This document shows positions 52,647 to 60,394 of a stretch of 64,000 nucleotides of DNA, piece after piece. The position numbers and the translations under genes were made by a program. Under the pieces are notes generated by a model, which did no database searches, had not been told where the DNA came from, and worked only from the letters and a program-made list of their open reading frames with translations. The stretch comes from Fundidesulfovibrio agrisoli. Its GTDB lineage: Bacteria; Desulfobacterota; Desulfovibrionia; Desulfovibrionales; Desulfovibrionaceae. The stretch spans positions 1-64,000 of the forward strand of contig NZ_JAKZKX010000005.1 of assembly GCF_022808715.1 (NCBI RefSeq). The letters are read 5' to 3'. Position 1 is the stretch's first letter. Every line of letters begins with the position of its first letter.

Positions 52647-53393
52647 TCAGTCCCTGGCGAGCACGAAGCAGTCCGGGAAGTCGGCGGAGAGCCGCTCCTG
52701 CGCGGCCTGGGCCTCGGCCAGGGTAGGGAAGGAGCCCGCCTGCACCCGCCAGAGCATCACGCCGGTCTGGTCTCCCTGCTGGATGCGGGTGTCCGGGTAG
52801 CCGCGCGCGGTCATGCGCGCCTTGAGCCGCTCCGCGTTGGCGGTGACGGCGAAGGCCCCCACCTGGACCGTGAAGGGGCCGGGCAGCTGGCCCTCCTTCA
52901 TGCCGGGCACGTCGCCCTCGGTGCTCAGGCGCACCCTGGTGGTGCCCCGGCCGTGGAAGCCCAGGGCCTTGGCCCCGGCCGGGGTCAGGTCCACGCAGCG
53001 CCCGGCCACGAAAGGCCCCCGGTCGTTGACGCGCACCACCACCGAGCGGGAGTTCTCCAGGTTGGTCACGCGCACCATGGTGTTGATGGGCAGCACCTTG
53101 TGGGCGCAGGTAAGGTCGCCCGAGTGCAGGCGCTCGCCATTGGCAGTGGTCTTTCCGGAGAACCAGCCCGGTTCGTACCAGGAGGCCAGGCCCTCCTCCT
53201 GGTAGCCGTCGGCGCTGGCCAGGGGGCGATAGGTATGGCCCTTGATGGTGTAGGGGCGCTGCGTGCCCTTGCCCGCGGGCTTGGGCGCGTGGGAGGCGCA
53301 GCCGCAAAGGGCCATCGCCAGCATGAGGCCCATGGCCAGCGGTAAAAGCCATTGCAGGGCGCGCGGATGGAGTTGTTTACGTGTGAAGCACAT
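52647..53393 (-). CDS. rlpA: RlpA-type septal lytic transglycosylase with SPOR domain
   Basis: 248 residues, lipoprotein (signal to CGCAS, lipid Cys about 32). The RlpA double-psi barrel is about 55-155: EGLASWYEPGWFSGKTTANGE, VRVTNLENSRSVVVRVNDRGPF with the catalytic Asp, and GRCVDLTP. A C-terminal SPOR domain (about 170-245) binds denuded glycans at the septum. It stands divergent from the tRNA pair; a consensus promoter for the tRNAs lies between. Confidence 0.9.
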   Translation of the reverse strand: MCFTRKQLHPRALQWLLPLAMGLMLAMALCGCASHAPKPAGKGTQRPYTIKGHTYRPLASADGYQEEGLASWYEPGWFSGKTTANGERLHSGDLTCAHKVLPINTMVRVTNLENSRSVVVRVNDRGPFVAGRCVDLTPAGAKALGFHGRGTTRVRLSTEGDVPGMKEGQLPGPFTVQVGAFAVTANAERLKARMTARGYPDTRIQQGDQTGVMLWRVQAGSFPTLAEAQAAQERLSADFPDCFVLARD

Positions 53394-53433
53394 GCCCCGA
53401 GGCTAGGGGAAACAAAAAATGTGCGCAAGAGTG

Positions 53434-53462
53434 TTGACATTCCGGGGCGAGCGGCATAGGAA
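53434..53462 (+). promoter_or_regulatory. Promoter of the tRNA-Gln/tRNA-Glu pair
   Basis: Consensus TTGACA (53434-53439), a 17-bp spacer and TAGGAA (53457-53462), placing the start about 10 bases before tRNA-Gln. It matches a strong stable-RNA promoter. Confidence 0.75.
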
Positions 53463-53478
53463 CGCTTCTCCGCCGCGC

Positions 53479-53552
53479 TGGGGGATCGTCTAGCGGCAGG
53501 ACTATGGACTCTGACTCCATCAACCTAGGTTCGAATCCTAGTCCCCCAGCCA
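53479..53552 (+). tRNA. tRNA-Gln (anticodon CTG)
   Basis: 74 bases including encoded CCA. The acceptor arm TGGGGGA pairs with TCCCCCA, and the T arm has GGTTCGAATCC. The anticodon stem ATGGA/TCCAT encloses a 7-base loop with CTG at its centre, so it reads CAG (glutamine). It is followed 13 bases later by tRNA-Glu. Confidence 0.97.
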
Positions 53553-53565
53553 ACTCACATAGCGC

Positions 53566-53643
53566 GTCCCCATCGTCTAGCCTGGTCCAGGACGACGGCC
53601 TTTCACGCCGTTAACAGGGGTTCAAATCCCCTTGGGGACGCCA
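53566..53643 (+). tRNA. tRNA-Glu (anticodon TTC), island attachment gene
   Basis: 78 bases including CCA. Acceptor GTCCCCA/TGGGGAC. The anticodon loop CTTTCAC reads GAA/GAG with TTC; T arm AGGGGTTCAAATCCCC. Its 3' half (from 53597) is repeated perfectly at 62500 and with one change at 63862, so it is the target of integration; the present gene keeps a complete sequence because the element supplies the 3' half. Confidence 0.97.
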
Positions 53644-53649
53644 AAGAAA
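53597..53649 (+). repeat. att site 1 (attL, in tRNA-Glu)
   Basis: 53 bases from the anticodon stem to nine bases past the acceptor arm, identical to 62500-62552. It marks the left end of segment 1. Confidence 0.95.
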
Positions 53650-53652
53650 AAC

Positions 53653-53689
53653 AGGGACTTACGGAAGAAACGCCGTAAGTCCCTTTTTC
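53653..53689 (+). terminator. Terminator behind tRNA-Glu (element-supplied)
   Basis: AGGGACTTACGG/CCGTAAGTCCCT stem (53653-53684) followed by TTTTTCTTT. Its sequence differs from those after att2 and att3, so it came with the most recent insertion. Confidence 0.9.
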
Positions 53690-54067
53690 TTTCCCCACAC
53701 TCTTCCCCACACGCCCACGGTTTTCCGCACAAAACCCCACACCGGTGGGCAGGGTGGTTGTCCCTATTGCTGGTCACTTTTTACCCCCAAATTAATACAA
53801 AACTACGCGTGGAATTACGCAGTCGGTCCAGATTTGGGGACGCCCAGACATTTGCCCCCCCTCCCCGATTTTCATTTTGCACGCGCGAAGAAATGGGAGC
53901 GCATCCGGTCTACGGCACGACGGCTCCAGACATTTGACCCGCCCCTTGTCCGTTCTGTCCCGCTCCTGTGCCTAGGCTGCCAGCGACCAACTTTTACCAA
54001 CCTCGCCCTGTCTATGCAGATGCGGGGGGATGGAATCGTTCCGTATAGTTATGCACAAGCCCCGAAT
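53690..54067. other. Non-coding left end of the island
   Basis: Holds the arm repeat and no supportable gene. The sequence is AT-richer than the chromosome in places. The short frames seen have no ribosome site or recognisable domain. Confidence 0.5.
53691..53711 (+). repeat. Left arm-type integrase site
   Basis: The 21-base sequence beginning TTCCCCACACTCTTCCCC (two TTCCCCACA units, 12 bases apart) is identical to 62373-62393 near the right end. Tandem units close to each att core are what integrase arm-binding sites look like. More CCCCACA-like units follow to about 53745. Confidence 0.75.
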
Positions 54068-54099
54068 GTAAAAGGCCCGCCCTCGGAAGAGGACGGGCC
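54068..54099 (-). terminator. Minus-strand terminator
   Basis: GGCCCGTCCTC/GAGGGCGGGCC hairpin (one mismatch) followed on the minus strand by TTTTACATT; it lies downstream of the broken restriction gene. Confidence 0.6.
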
Positions 54100-54254
54100 A
54101 AAGTGGAATGCTCCCCGTGCGGTGCGCAACGTCCGCCTATTCGGCCAGAGGCCGGGGTCTGTGCGTCTGACAGGCCATCAACGGGGAACAGTTTGGCAAT
54201 ATGCTTCCGTGGGTCGTTCTGGCAACCCGGATCGGGTCGAGCTAGGAAAGCGAA

Positions 54255-54282
54255 CGGCCCGCCCCTGAAAGAGTGCGGGCCG
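54255..54282 (-). terminator. Second hairpin downstream of the restriction remnant
   Basis: CGGCCCGC/GCGGGCCG stem with a 12-base loop, 38 bp past the stop at 54320, followed by a short TTCGCTTTCC. It repeats the CGGCCCGCC text of the hairpin at 54068-54099. Confidence 0.45.
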
Positions 54283-54319
54283 AACAGTTGATGCCGGGCA
54301 TCGCTGGGCGCTTGTCCTG

Positions 54320-54945
54320 CTAGCCGATCTTTGCCTTGATTTGAGCCATCATGTCCCGGCCCGTCGTGGCTTCTTTCATGGTCGCCCACCAGAAGAGGGC
54401 CTTGCCGTCACTTTTGCTTTCCCACAGTTCGCCCATGTTCTTCTTGTCCTGGTCTCCAGCCTCCAGGTGCGCGCCCTTGTATTCCACAACCATGATCCGG
54501 CCATCTTCGAGCAGGGCCACGAAATCCGGGTAGAATTTATGGCCGTTGGAAAGAGGCAGCCAGAATGACGTCTTGGGGAAGCTGTCCAGGTTCCGTACCC
54601 ACCATTTCACCTTGGGGTGTGCGTCAATGATTTGGGCGCACTGGAACTCTTCCCCCTTGTTTTTCAGGTCGCGGATCACGGGGTAGAAGTGCTTGCGGAA
54701 ATCGAAGCGCCCGGCGTAGGCGGGCAGGTTTTGCGGGTAGGCGTCCGGCAGGAAGCGGAAACCGTAGTCGAAGCGGGTTTCCACCTTGGCTTGCGGCGCG
54801 AAGAGCAGCGTTTGATAGTCTCCTTGAGGGATTGGAGGCGCAGCCGGGCGATCTTGTTTTTCAGGGCCGCCGCAAGCGCGTATTTGGCCCGGCACCCCCT
54901 CTCGCACTCCAGGACGGTCGCGCCAAGCCGCGCCCGTAACGTGAC
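54320..54945 (-). pseudogene. Frameshifted C-terminal remnant of a type III-like restriction enzyme
   Basis: The open part (to about 54825) encodes ETRFDYGFRFLPDAYP, YPVIRDLKNKGEEFQCA and a PD-(D/E)xK nuclease core, PDFVALLEDGRIMVVEYKG, typical of the C-terminus of Res/type III-like DEAD-box restriction subunits. Upstream of 54825 the matching text (ECERGCRAKYALAAALKNKIARLR) is in another frame, showing a frameshift. The helicase part is missing altogether. So it is a decayed defence gene. Confidence 0.75.
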
Positions 54946-55039
54946 GTCACGATAGCATAAGATGCTTGACAGTGATTGAATTACGGAGCAAATGTTATGT
55001 TGCGATGCTTATTTAGTTTGTATTTTGCAGGTGGAACCG

Positions 55040-57364
55040 ATGAAGACTGGCCTTGATGACAATTTAAAGACTGCTGAAAGACTTGCCTTAATAGCAATAA
55101 TTGGCATGACATTCGTTTTACGCTTCCATGCCATCGGCACGCCTTCGATGTGGTGGGACGAAATGCTTGTCCCACTTATCGCATCAAAGCCGATTGCTTA
55201 TATCTTGGAACGAGCAAGGCTTGAGGACTTTCACCCGCCATACTACTATCTACTAATCAAGGCGATTTGTTTCCTCGGGAAATCAGACACTGTATTACGC
55301 ATTCTTTCGGCGTTGGCAGGGGCTGTTTCTGTCTTTGCTATTTACAGACTCGGCTTGGTTTTGAAAGGCAAAACTGCTGGCATCATCGCAGCGGCGATTC
55401 TTGCCGTCTCTCCGTATCACGTCCTGCTCTCAAGACAAGTCAGGCCGTATACGATTATCTTTATGCTGAGTTGCATTACACTGTACTTCGGCGTGTCATT
55501 CATCAGAAGTAAATCACGCAATGACCTTTTGAAGCTGGTCGTTTTCAACGCCATTTTGGGACTTTGGCATTACTCGACATTCCTCTTTTCCGCTTCAAGC
55601 TATGCAGTCATTCTCATCATCTGTGCAATGCGACGTGAAAACCGCGCATGGAACATTGGCATTGCCATCGCTGGCGGAATTTGCTCCGTCCTTCCAGCTT
55701 ATCTGTTCTACCATGCGTCCGCATCCGAAGTCATGTCTGCAACATATCTACAGCCTGCTACACTCTACTTCGGCAAACTATTGGAGTGCATCTGGAATGA
55801 CAAGTCTTTGCCTGCTTACGTTGTAGCTGGCATCCTCTTTGTTCTCGGCACGGTAGCCCTTTGGAGAAAAGGCAAGATTGAAGCAACCTACCTGCTCTGC
55901 ATCCTGCTTGTTCCCCTCGCGATCCTGTGCGCCTTCAAATACGGCAGCTATTTTAACTTTTGGCATCTGTTCGTACTGGCTCCTGCCGCCCTGGTGCTTA
56001 TCGCCGCAGGACTGGACGTTGTGTTACGCAAAGCCTGGCCAATCACCTTCGCCGTGGCTTTCTGTTTTGCGCTCTTCCTGTTCCATCTGACCTTGAATCA
56101 TGATCGCTTTTACGCCGAATGGAGCCACACAGGGCACTATAAACAATGGGCCCATGACGTTCTCGCACACAACAACGACAACGCCTTGTGGACTTTTCAG
56201 GACGGCTATGACGCTGATGCGACTGAATGGTATATGAAAGAACGCGAAGGAACACGCTTCAGCAACTACACCGACAACCCGGCAGACCGCTTTTACAAGC
56301 TGCATTTCCTGCGATTCAGCGACATTGACTTTGCCGGAAAAGACGAAGATTTTGTCCTGTACGCCGACAGATCGCAAGAATTGGCCACCTTCGGACGGGC
56401 CAAGCTCTATCAGCTTGAAATCGACAAGCGCTCCGAGCATGTTATGCAGTCCCTACCCTATGCCCTTTCCCTGTCCGGCGATCCCAGCGGCATCTTGAAA
56501 CATGCCTCCACCGTTTCAAACATTACGTTCCACCCCTACTTTAAAAGCTCGGCGATCACCTTCAGACCCGAAAACCCCGGCGTCCTGCAATACGCCCTCC
56601 GCAATGGGACCGGCCAAGCACCTCCCTACTTCATTGCGGTGGATATCTTCACAAGCTCGACCTATCCGAAGAATGTTATTCGCATCTCGTATCGCTTTGA
56701 CTCTGGAGATTGGATTGACGGTGGTGTTTTGAACTGCGCCTCTGAACCCCAGCACAATAAACTTATTGTCCACAGGGCGAATTCATTCGAACAAATGGAC
56801 TTCCGAATTCAGCTCATGCCGGATCATAACGCGCCTTCCATGACTGGCAATCCATCCGGCACTCTCCGCCTGAATAAGCTGCAATTCTACTGCAACACAG
56901 TCTCCGGCGAAGAATTTTCTTCTCATTCCTTGATGACTTCCGAACAAGGCATCGGAGAAATCGAACCCACTCTGCCCAAAGCTTTCCGCTGGTCTGATGG
57001 GCCGCAAACTCAAATTCAATTTTTCACCGTGACGTCTCGCAAGATCATGCTTGACTTTCAGATGAACAACCAACTCCCTGGCCAGGATATCTCCATCATG
57101 TTCAACGGCCAGGCCGTTCATAAATTCGACAACATGCCTGTCGCTCCGTGGCTGCACTCTTGGCTGACGCTTCACGAAGAATTGCAAAGCGCGCCAGGCA
57201 TGAACACTTTGGAAATCACCTATTCGAAGTGGAATCAGAAAGATGAACCGGGGGGGAAGGTCGTCCTGTCCGAAATCGACTTGAGGCCCATGGGCGTTGC
57301 CATCGGGCGACTCCTGCTCAACCTCGATCAACCTGCCAACGAAGATTGGCACGTGATCTACTAG
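55040..57364 (+). CDS. GT-C membrane glycosyltransferase, island paralogue
   Basis: 774 residues from ATG 55040 (AGGTGG 6 bases upstream). Around ten membrane helices in the N-terminal half, with the acidic loop SMWWDEML, then HPPYYYLLIKA, SPYHVLLSRQVRPYT and RLGLVLKGKTAG; the C-terminal part (about 480-774) is soluble and beta-rich. It follows the same plan as the chromosomal protein at 38812-41190. Codon use is much less GC-rich than the chromosome, a sign of transfer. It may modify surface glycans to block phage; that is inference. Confidence 0.8.
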   Translation: MKTGLDDNLKTAERLALIAIIGMTFVLRFHAIGTPSMWWDEMLVPLIASKPIAYILERARLEDFHPPYYYLLIKAICFLGKSDTVLRILSALAGAVSVFAIYRLGLVLKGKTAGIIAAAILAVSPYHVLLSRQVRPYTIIFMLSCITLYFGVSFIRSKSRNDLLKLVVFNAILGLWHYSTFLFSASSYAVILIICAMRRENRAWNIGIAIAGGICSVLPAYLFYHASASEVMSATYLQPATLYFGKLLECIWNDKSLPAYVVAGILFVLGTVALWRKGKIEATYLLCILLVPLAILCAFKYGSYFNFWHLFVLAPAALVLIAAGLDVVLRKAWPITFAVAFCFALFLFHLTLNHDRFYAEWSHTGHYKQWAHDVLAHNNDNALWTFQDGYDADATEWYMKEREGTRFSNYTDNPADRFYKLHFLRFSDIDFAGKDEDFVLYADRSQELATFGRAKLYQLEIDKRSEHVMQSLPYALSLSGDPSGILKHASTVSNITFHPYFKSSAITFRPENPGVLQYALRNGTGQAPPYFIAVDIFTSSTYPKNVIRISYRFDSGDWIDGGVLNCASEPQHNKLIVHRANSFEQMDFRIQLMPDHNAPSMTGNPSGTLRLNKLQFYCNTVSGEEFSSHSLMTSEQGIGEIEPTLPKAFRWSDGPQTQIQFFTVTSRKIMLDFQMNNQLPGQDISIMFNGQAVHKFDNMPVAPWLHSWLTLHEELQSAPGMNTLEITYSKWNQKDEPGGKVVLSEIDLRPMGVAIGRLLLNLDQPANEDWHVIY

Positions 57365-57638
57365 CCAAACCCGCCAGGGCCGGAGCCTGGCCCTGGACAC
57401 GGCGTTGCACGGCCTGCCACTCCCCGCCGTTGACCCGAACGCGGAATACCAACTTCAGCGCGTGGCCCAAGCCTTGAAACGAAACGCTGGATTTGCCGTC
57501 AGCCCAGCGAGTCCAGGTAATGAGCCCGGCCTTTCCCGCGTCAAAAACGCCGTCCCTATGCAGGCTCCGCACCTCCAGGCGCAACATATCCCCCGTCGTT
57601 TGCTTCCCTCCAGACCGGCCCGAACCATATCCGCCCAT
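57318..57638 (-). pseudogene. Truncated MGGYGSG-type island protein
   Basis: The first about 80 residues, from MGGYGSGRSGGKQT to VNGGEWQAVQRRV, match a conserved family of phage/island proteins of about 150-200 residues known to me only as hypothetical. After about 57398 the frame runs into DNA that overlaps the end of the glycosyltransferase gene and ends as an unrelated tail. The second half, with its zinc-binding Cys, is missing. So the cargo block 53.7-57.39 kb was inserted into this gene. Confidence 0.65.
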
Positions 57639-57671
57639 GCGCCCTCCGATGGTTTATCGAAATCATTTGGC

Positions 57672-58259
57672 TTAACGCAGCTGTTTGATGCCTGAAAAAC
57701 ACGCGCAACCAAGGCGGGGCTTGGGTTCAGGGCGGTTTCTCAAAAGTGCGGAAAATGCACGTTTCAGGGGCGTTAATTCCGCCATCTCCGCCAGCCGCCG
57801 CCGGGCTTCGGCCTGGATCGCAGCCGCCCAGCGCGGGAGCAGGTGCGCGGGCTGCCCCTCTTTCTGCTGGCCAAGCCAGGCGATGACCCCGCGCGGGTCA
57901 CGCTCGAACGCGGCCAGTGCCTCCAGGTTGGAGGCGTCGGCAGGAATGGAAGCGGAGTCTTCGCGTATGGGGCTCCGGTCAGAGCCGTTTTCTCCCGGGG
58001 CGGAGTGCTTTGGGGGTGGGACAAAACTGGCCGCGAAATCTGCGTTTTGTCCCACCTGTTTTCTATCTGTCTCACGGAATGTCCCATAATTTGTCCCACG
58101 CGGGACAGACAGCAAAACCTTGGCGGCCAACGCCTTCAGGCTGGCGGGCTCATTTCCTGTCCCACCGCCTGTCCCACGCTCTGGGGTTTTGTCCCACTGT
58201 CCCACGCTATAGGGAATGGGACAGTGGGACAGGGGAGCGCTCGGGGTAGGGGCGCTCAT
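57672..58259 (-). CDS. Unknown 195-aa island protein
   Basis: The ATG directly follows the RepA-like stop (TAG ATG), so it is coupled to it. No family recognised. The first 60 residues are low-complexity and repetitive (QWDKTPERGTGGGTG) because the DNA there is full of TGTCCCAC repeats; the remainder is Pro/Ser-rich, and the last 80 residues (FERDPRGVIAWLGQ...RRRLAEMAELTPLKRAF) are helical and may be a domain. The gene may be real only in its C-terminal half. A replication accessory role is possible by position. Confidence 0.5.
   Translation of the reverse strand: MSAPTPSAPLSHCPIPYSVGQWDKTPERGTGGGTGNEPASLKALAAKVLLSVPRGTNYGTFRETDRKQVGQNADFAASFVPPPKHSAPGENGSDRSPIREDSASIPADASNLEALAAFERDPRGVIAWLGQQKEGQPAHLLPRWAAAIQAEARRRLAEMAELTPLKRAFSALLRNRPEPKPRLGCACFSGIKQLR
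58016..58231. repeat. Iteron-like array of TGTCCCAC repeats
   Basis: Eight exact copies of TGTCCCAC or its complement (58016, 58048, 58092, 58158, 58170, 58190, 58198, 58224) and four with one change (58068, 58080, 58100, 58216) lie in 216 bp. They occur in all three frames and both strands, so they are not a protein repeat. Directly beside the replication ATPase gene, they look like a replication origin or regulator-binding cluster. Confidence 0.7.
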
Positions 58260-59711
58260 CTAAGCCGCCTTCAGCTTCTTGACCATCCGGTGAACGGTGG
58301 ACCGGGCAATGCCCGTTTCCTCGGCAATATCCCGGACCGTCATGCCTTCGGAATGCAGCGCCTGCACCTGGGCAAGGCGCACGTCCTCTATGTCCTTGCA
58401 ACGCCAGACCAGGGCCTCGCCTTGGGCATCAAGCGTGGCCTCGAAACTCTTGGCTTCATCACCGCAGATGCCCCGCGCCTTTTCAAGATGGACCTCGAAG
58501 CGCGCGCCCTCTTCCTGCCGGTAGTCCGGCGGACGTTTCAGGGCTATCACGGTGTCGAGCACGTCTTCCCGGCTGGACGTGCCCCGCTGCTGGCCGCCCT
58601 TGCCCGCGTGGTGAATCAGGCAGACGCTCAGGCCGCGCTGGCGCAGGCCAAGCATCCACTCCTGTACGGGCAACCAGCCTTCGGCGTCGTTTTCCCGGCC
58701 AGCACGCGCCAGTGTGGCCAGGTTGTCCAGAATAACCAGGTCCACACCTTCCAAGTGGGGCAGCAGAGCCGCCTGCCCCTCGGGAGTAGCCAGGTTCGGC
58801 ATTCGCGCTCCGATGCCTTGGAGGTCCGGCGTGATGAAGCGCAGCCAGTCCGGGCCGGGCAGCTCCTGTTCAAAACCGGTCACGATGGCCGCCAGGCGTT
58901 CCTGCATGGTGCTGGCGGGCATCTCACCGTCCAGGTAGAGCACGCGGCGGGGCTGGGGAGCCTGCCAGCGGAACACCCGCTGCCCGGACGCCACGGCATA
59001 GGCCAGCGTCAAGGCCACGAACGTCTTGCCTACGCCGCGCGGAGCGTAGATCATCACGAGGCCCTGGCGTGGAATGACGGGGTTCAGGAAGTATTCCCGC
59101 TGCGGCAACTGCATGGAAAGGAGCTGCGCTGCGTCCGCCACCACGAGGCGGGGCTTGCCCGCCACGACGGCGGCTCCGAGGTTGCAGGCCATTTGAGCCA
59201 GGTCGGGCAGGTTGGCGGAAAGATCATGGCCGCCGTCATACAGCGCGAGGCCCACGCCGATGACCTTCCGGCGCGCGGTCATCTCCTTGAGAATCCCCAG
59301 ATGCTCCGGGAAGTTCCCCAAGCAGCCCAGGCTTGCGATTTCCGCCAGCCGAACGGAACCGCCCACGGTGTCCAGTCTGCCCAGGCGGGACAGCTCATCC
59401 GCCAGGGTCAAGAGGTCTACGCCCTTGCCGTTGCTGCGCAGCGCTAGCATCGCCCCGTAGATGGAGCGATGGTCGGGCGCGTGGAAGTCCTCGGGTGTCA
59501 GGCTCTCCGCAGCCAGGGTCAGGCGCTCCGGTTTGAGGATGGAGGCGGCCAGCACTGCGGCCTCCGCATCCGGCGCGGCAGGGGGCGACTTGGATAGGTC
59601 TATTGCCTTGACTCGTGAACAGGGCTCCGGCAGAAAGAAGGTGTTGCAGCTTCTGTTTTCAGCACTACCCCGGTGGCCGCCGGGGTTTTGCTTTTTCTGG
59701 GCGCTACTCAT
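58260..59711 (-). CDS. RepA-like replication ATPase with DnaB N-domain and C-terminal HTH
   Basis: About 483 residues. Residues 45-155 are a DnaB-N-type domain (LTPEDFHAPDHRSIYGAMLAL). A RecA/KaiC-fold ATPase follows with Walker A YAPRGVGKTF (about 222-231), Walker B VDLVILDN, and ARFEVHLEKARG. The C-terminus is a helix-turn-helix: SEGMTVRDIAEETGIARSTVHRMVKKL. It is likely a plasmid-type replicative helicase/initiator of the element. The ATG at 59711 overlaps the AlpA-like gene (8 bases); a GTG at 59720 is an alternative. Confidence 0.85.
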   Translation of the reverse strand: MSSAQKKQNPGGHRGSAENRSCNTFFLPEPCSRVKAIDLSKSPPAAPDAEAAVLAASILKPERLTLAAESLTPEDFHAPDHRSIYGAMLALRSNGKGVDLLTLADELSRLGRLDTVGGSVRLAEIASLGCLGNFPEHLGILKEMTARRKVIGVGLALYDGGHDLSANLPDLAQMACNLGAAVVAGKPRLVVADAAQLLSMQLPQREYFLNPVIPRQGLVMIYAPRGVGKTFVALTLAYAVASGQRVFRWQAPQPRRVLYLDGEMPASTMQERLAAIVTGFEQELPGPDWLRFITPDLQGIGARMPNLATPEGQAALLPHLEGVDLVILDNLATLARAGRENDAEGWLPVQEWMLGLRQRGLSVCLIHHAGKGGQQRGTSSREDVLDTVIALKRPPDYRQEEGARFEVHLEKARGICGDEAKSFEATLDAQGEALVWRCKDIEDVRLAQVQALHSEGMTVRDIAEETGIARSTVHRMVKKLKAA

Positions 59712-59961
59712 GGGCAGCACCCTTGCCAGGGTTGATCCGGTGTGCGTCCAGGAACGCGTCCAGGTCTTCCAGACGATAGCGGACGCTGCGCCCGATTTTC
59801 AGGTAAGGCGGGTCTTGCCGCTCGAAGCGGCGCTTCTGAAGCGTGCGGACGGAAAGGCCCAGGTGTTCGGCGGCTGCGCGTTCGTTGAGGGACTTGTGGG
59901 GGCTGGTCATACGGCGCTCCTGTTGTGTGTTGTCAGCGGATTCTGTCTGAAATGCCTTCAT
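59704..59961 (-). CDS. AlpA/excisionase-like helix-turn-helix protein
   Basis: 85 residues from MKAFQTES, with AGGAGG 8 bases upstream of 59961. The winged HTH reads NERAAAEHLGLSVRTLQKRRFERQDPPYLKIGRSVRYRLEDLDAFL, the AlpA/MerR-like excisionase pattern. Such proteins steer excision or activate integrase transcription. It is the first gene of the replication operon and overlaps the ATPase gene by 8 bases. A strong terminator immediately precedes its ribosome site. Confidence 0.85.
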   Translation of the reverse strand: MKAFQTESADNTQQERRMTSPHKSLNERAAAEHLGLSVRTLQKRRFERQDPPYLKIGRSVRYRLEDLDAFLDAHRINPGKGAAHE

Positions 59962-59979
59962 TTCTTTTTCCTCCTGAAC

Positions 59980-60024
59980 AAAAAAAGCCCGGCTAAACCG
60001 CATGGTGTGCGGTTCAGCCGGGCT
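59980..60024 (-). terminator. Strong terminator upstream of the AlpA-like gene
   Basis: A 17-bp stem (AGCCCGGCTGAACCGCA/TGCGGTTTAGCCGGGCT, one G-U) with a 5-base loop and TTTTTTT on the minus strand. It ends the 67-aa ORF's transcript and stands only 19 bases before the AlpA-like start, so it may also act as an attenuator. Confidence 0.9.
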
Positions 60025-60075
60025 GTAGGTGGCCTTTTGGGCGCTACGGTTGCCGGACGCTAAGGCCGTGTGGCC

Positions 60076-60279
60076 TTATGTCTGTTGGAATATCACAGGT
60101 TGTTCTTTTGGCGTTCCAGATGCCATGTGAACGCCGAATAGGATCATGCCCGTGAATCCTCGCGCTCTCGCGTTGAGCAGAACGCCGCCAACATTCTCCA
60201 GTACAGGGATTAGCCTGGGGTGTATCCCAGAAAAAACGTCATGAGACAGCCCTGTGGGCTGCTTGTCCTTGATGGACAT
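60076..60279 (-). CDS. 67-residue island protein with a dnaN-type leader
   Basis: ATG at 60277-60279 with GGAG 8 bases upstream. No family recognised; it is mostly hydrophobic in the middle (LIPVLENVGGVLLNARARGFTGMILFGVHMA), perhaps one short amphipathic or membrane-contacting stretch. The start is striking: the promoter spacing, 46 leader bases, the ribosome site and 12 of the first 15 coding bases match dnaN (ATGTTCGTCAAGGTC versus ATGTCCATCAAGGAC). The rest of the ORF shows no dnaN similarity. It was probably built on a captured dnaN control region. Confidence 0.65.
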   Translation of the reverse strand: MSIKDKQPTGLSHDVFSGIHPRLIPVLENVGGVLLNARARGFTGMILFGVHMASGTPKEQPVIFQQT

Positions 60280-60291
60280 TAAAAATCTCCT

Positions 60292-60337
60292 TTGGGCGGC
60301 TATGGTCGGGAATTGTCTGGATCATAGTTGGGGCAAG
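60292..60337 (-). promoter_or_regulatory. Copy of the dnaN 5' leader
   Basis: 46 bases identical to 12544-12589 on the opposite strand, followed by AAAGGAGAT. It starts within 2-4 bases of the predicted transcript start in both places. Confidence 0.9.
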
Positions 60338-60340
60338 AAA

Positions 60341-60368
60341 AGCGTAACACAGGGAAAGCCAAAATCAA
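60341..60368 (-). promoter_or_regulatory. Promoter of the 67-aa ORF
   Basis: On the minus strand TTGATT (60363-60368), 16-bp spacer, TACGCT (60341-60346). Spacer length and the TTTGG-TTT text resemble the dnaN promoter. Confidence 0.55.
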
Positions 60369-60394
60369 GTACCCTTGTACCAGGGCAAAATGCG

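Noticed and set aside
54103-54291. Short plus-strand frame between two hairpins in the island left end.
   Set aside because: No ribosome site, no domain, overlaps two hairpins; likely chance.
58016-58231. The TGTCCCAC cluster as a CRISPR-like array.
   Set aside because: Units are 8 bases, irregularly spaced and in both orientations; no constant spacer length and no cas genes.
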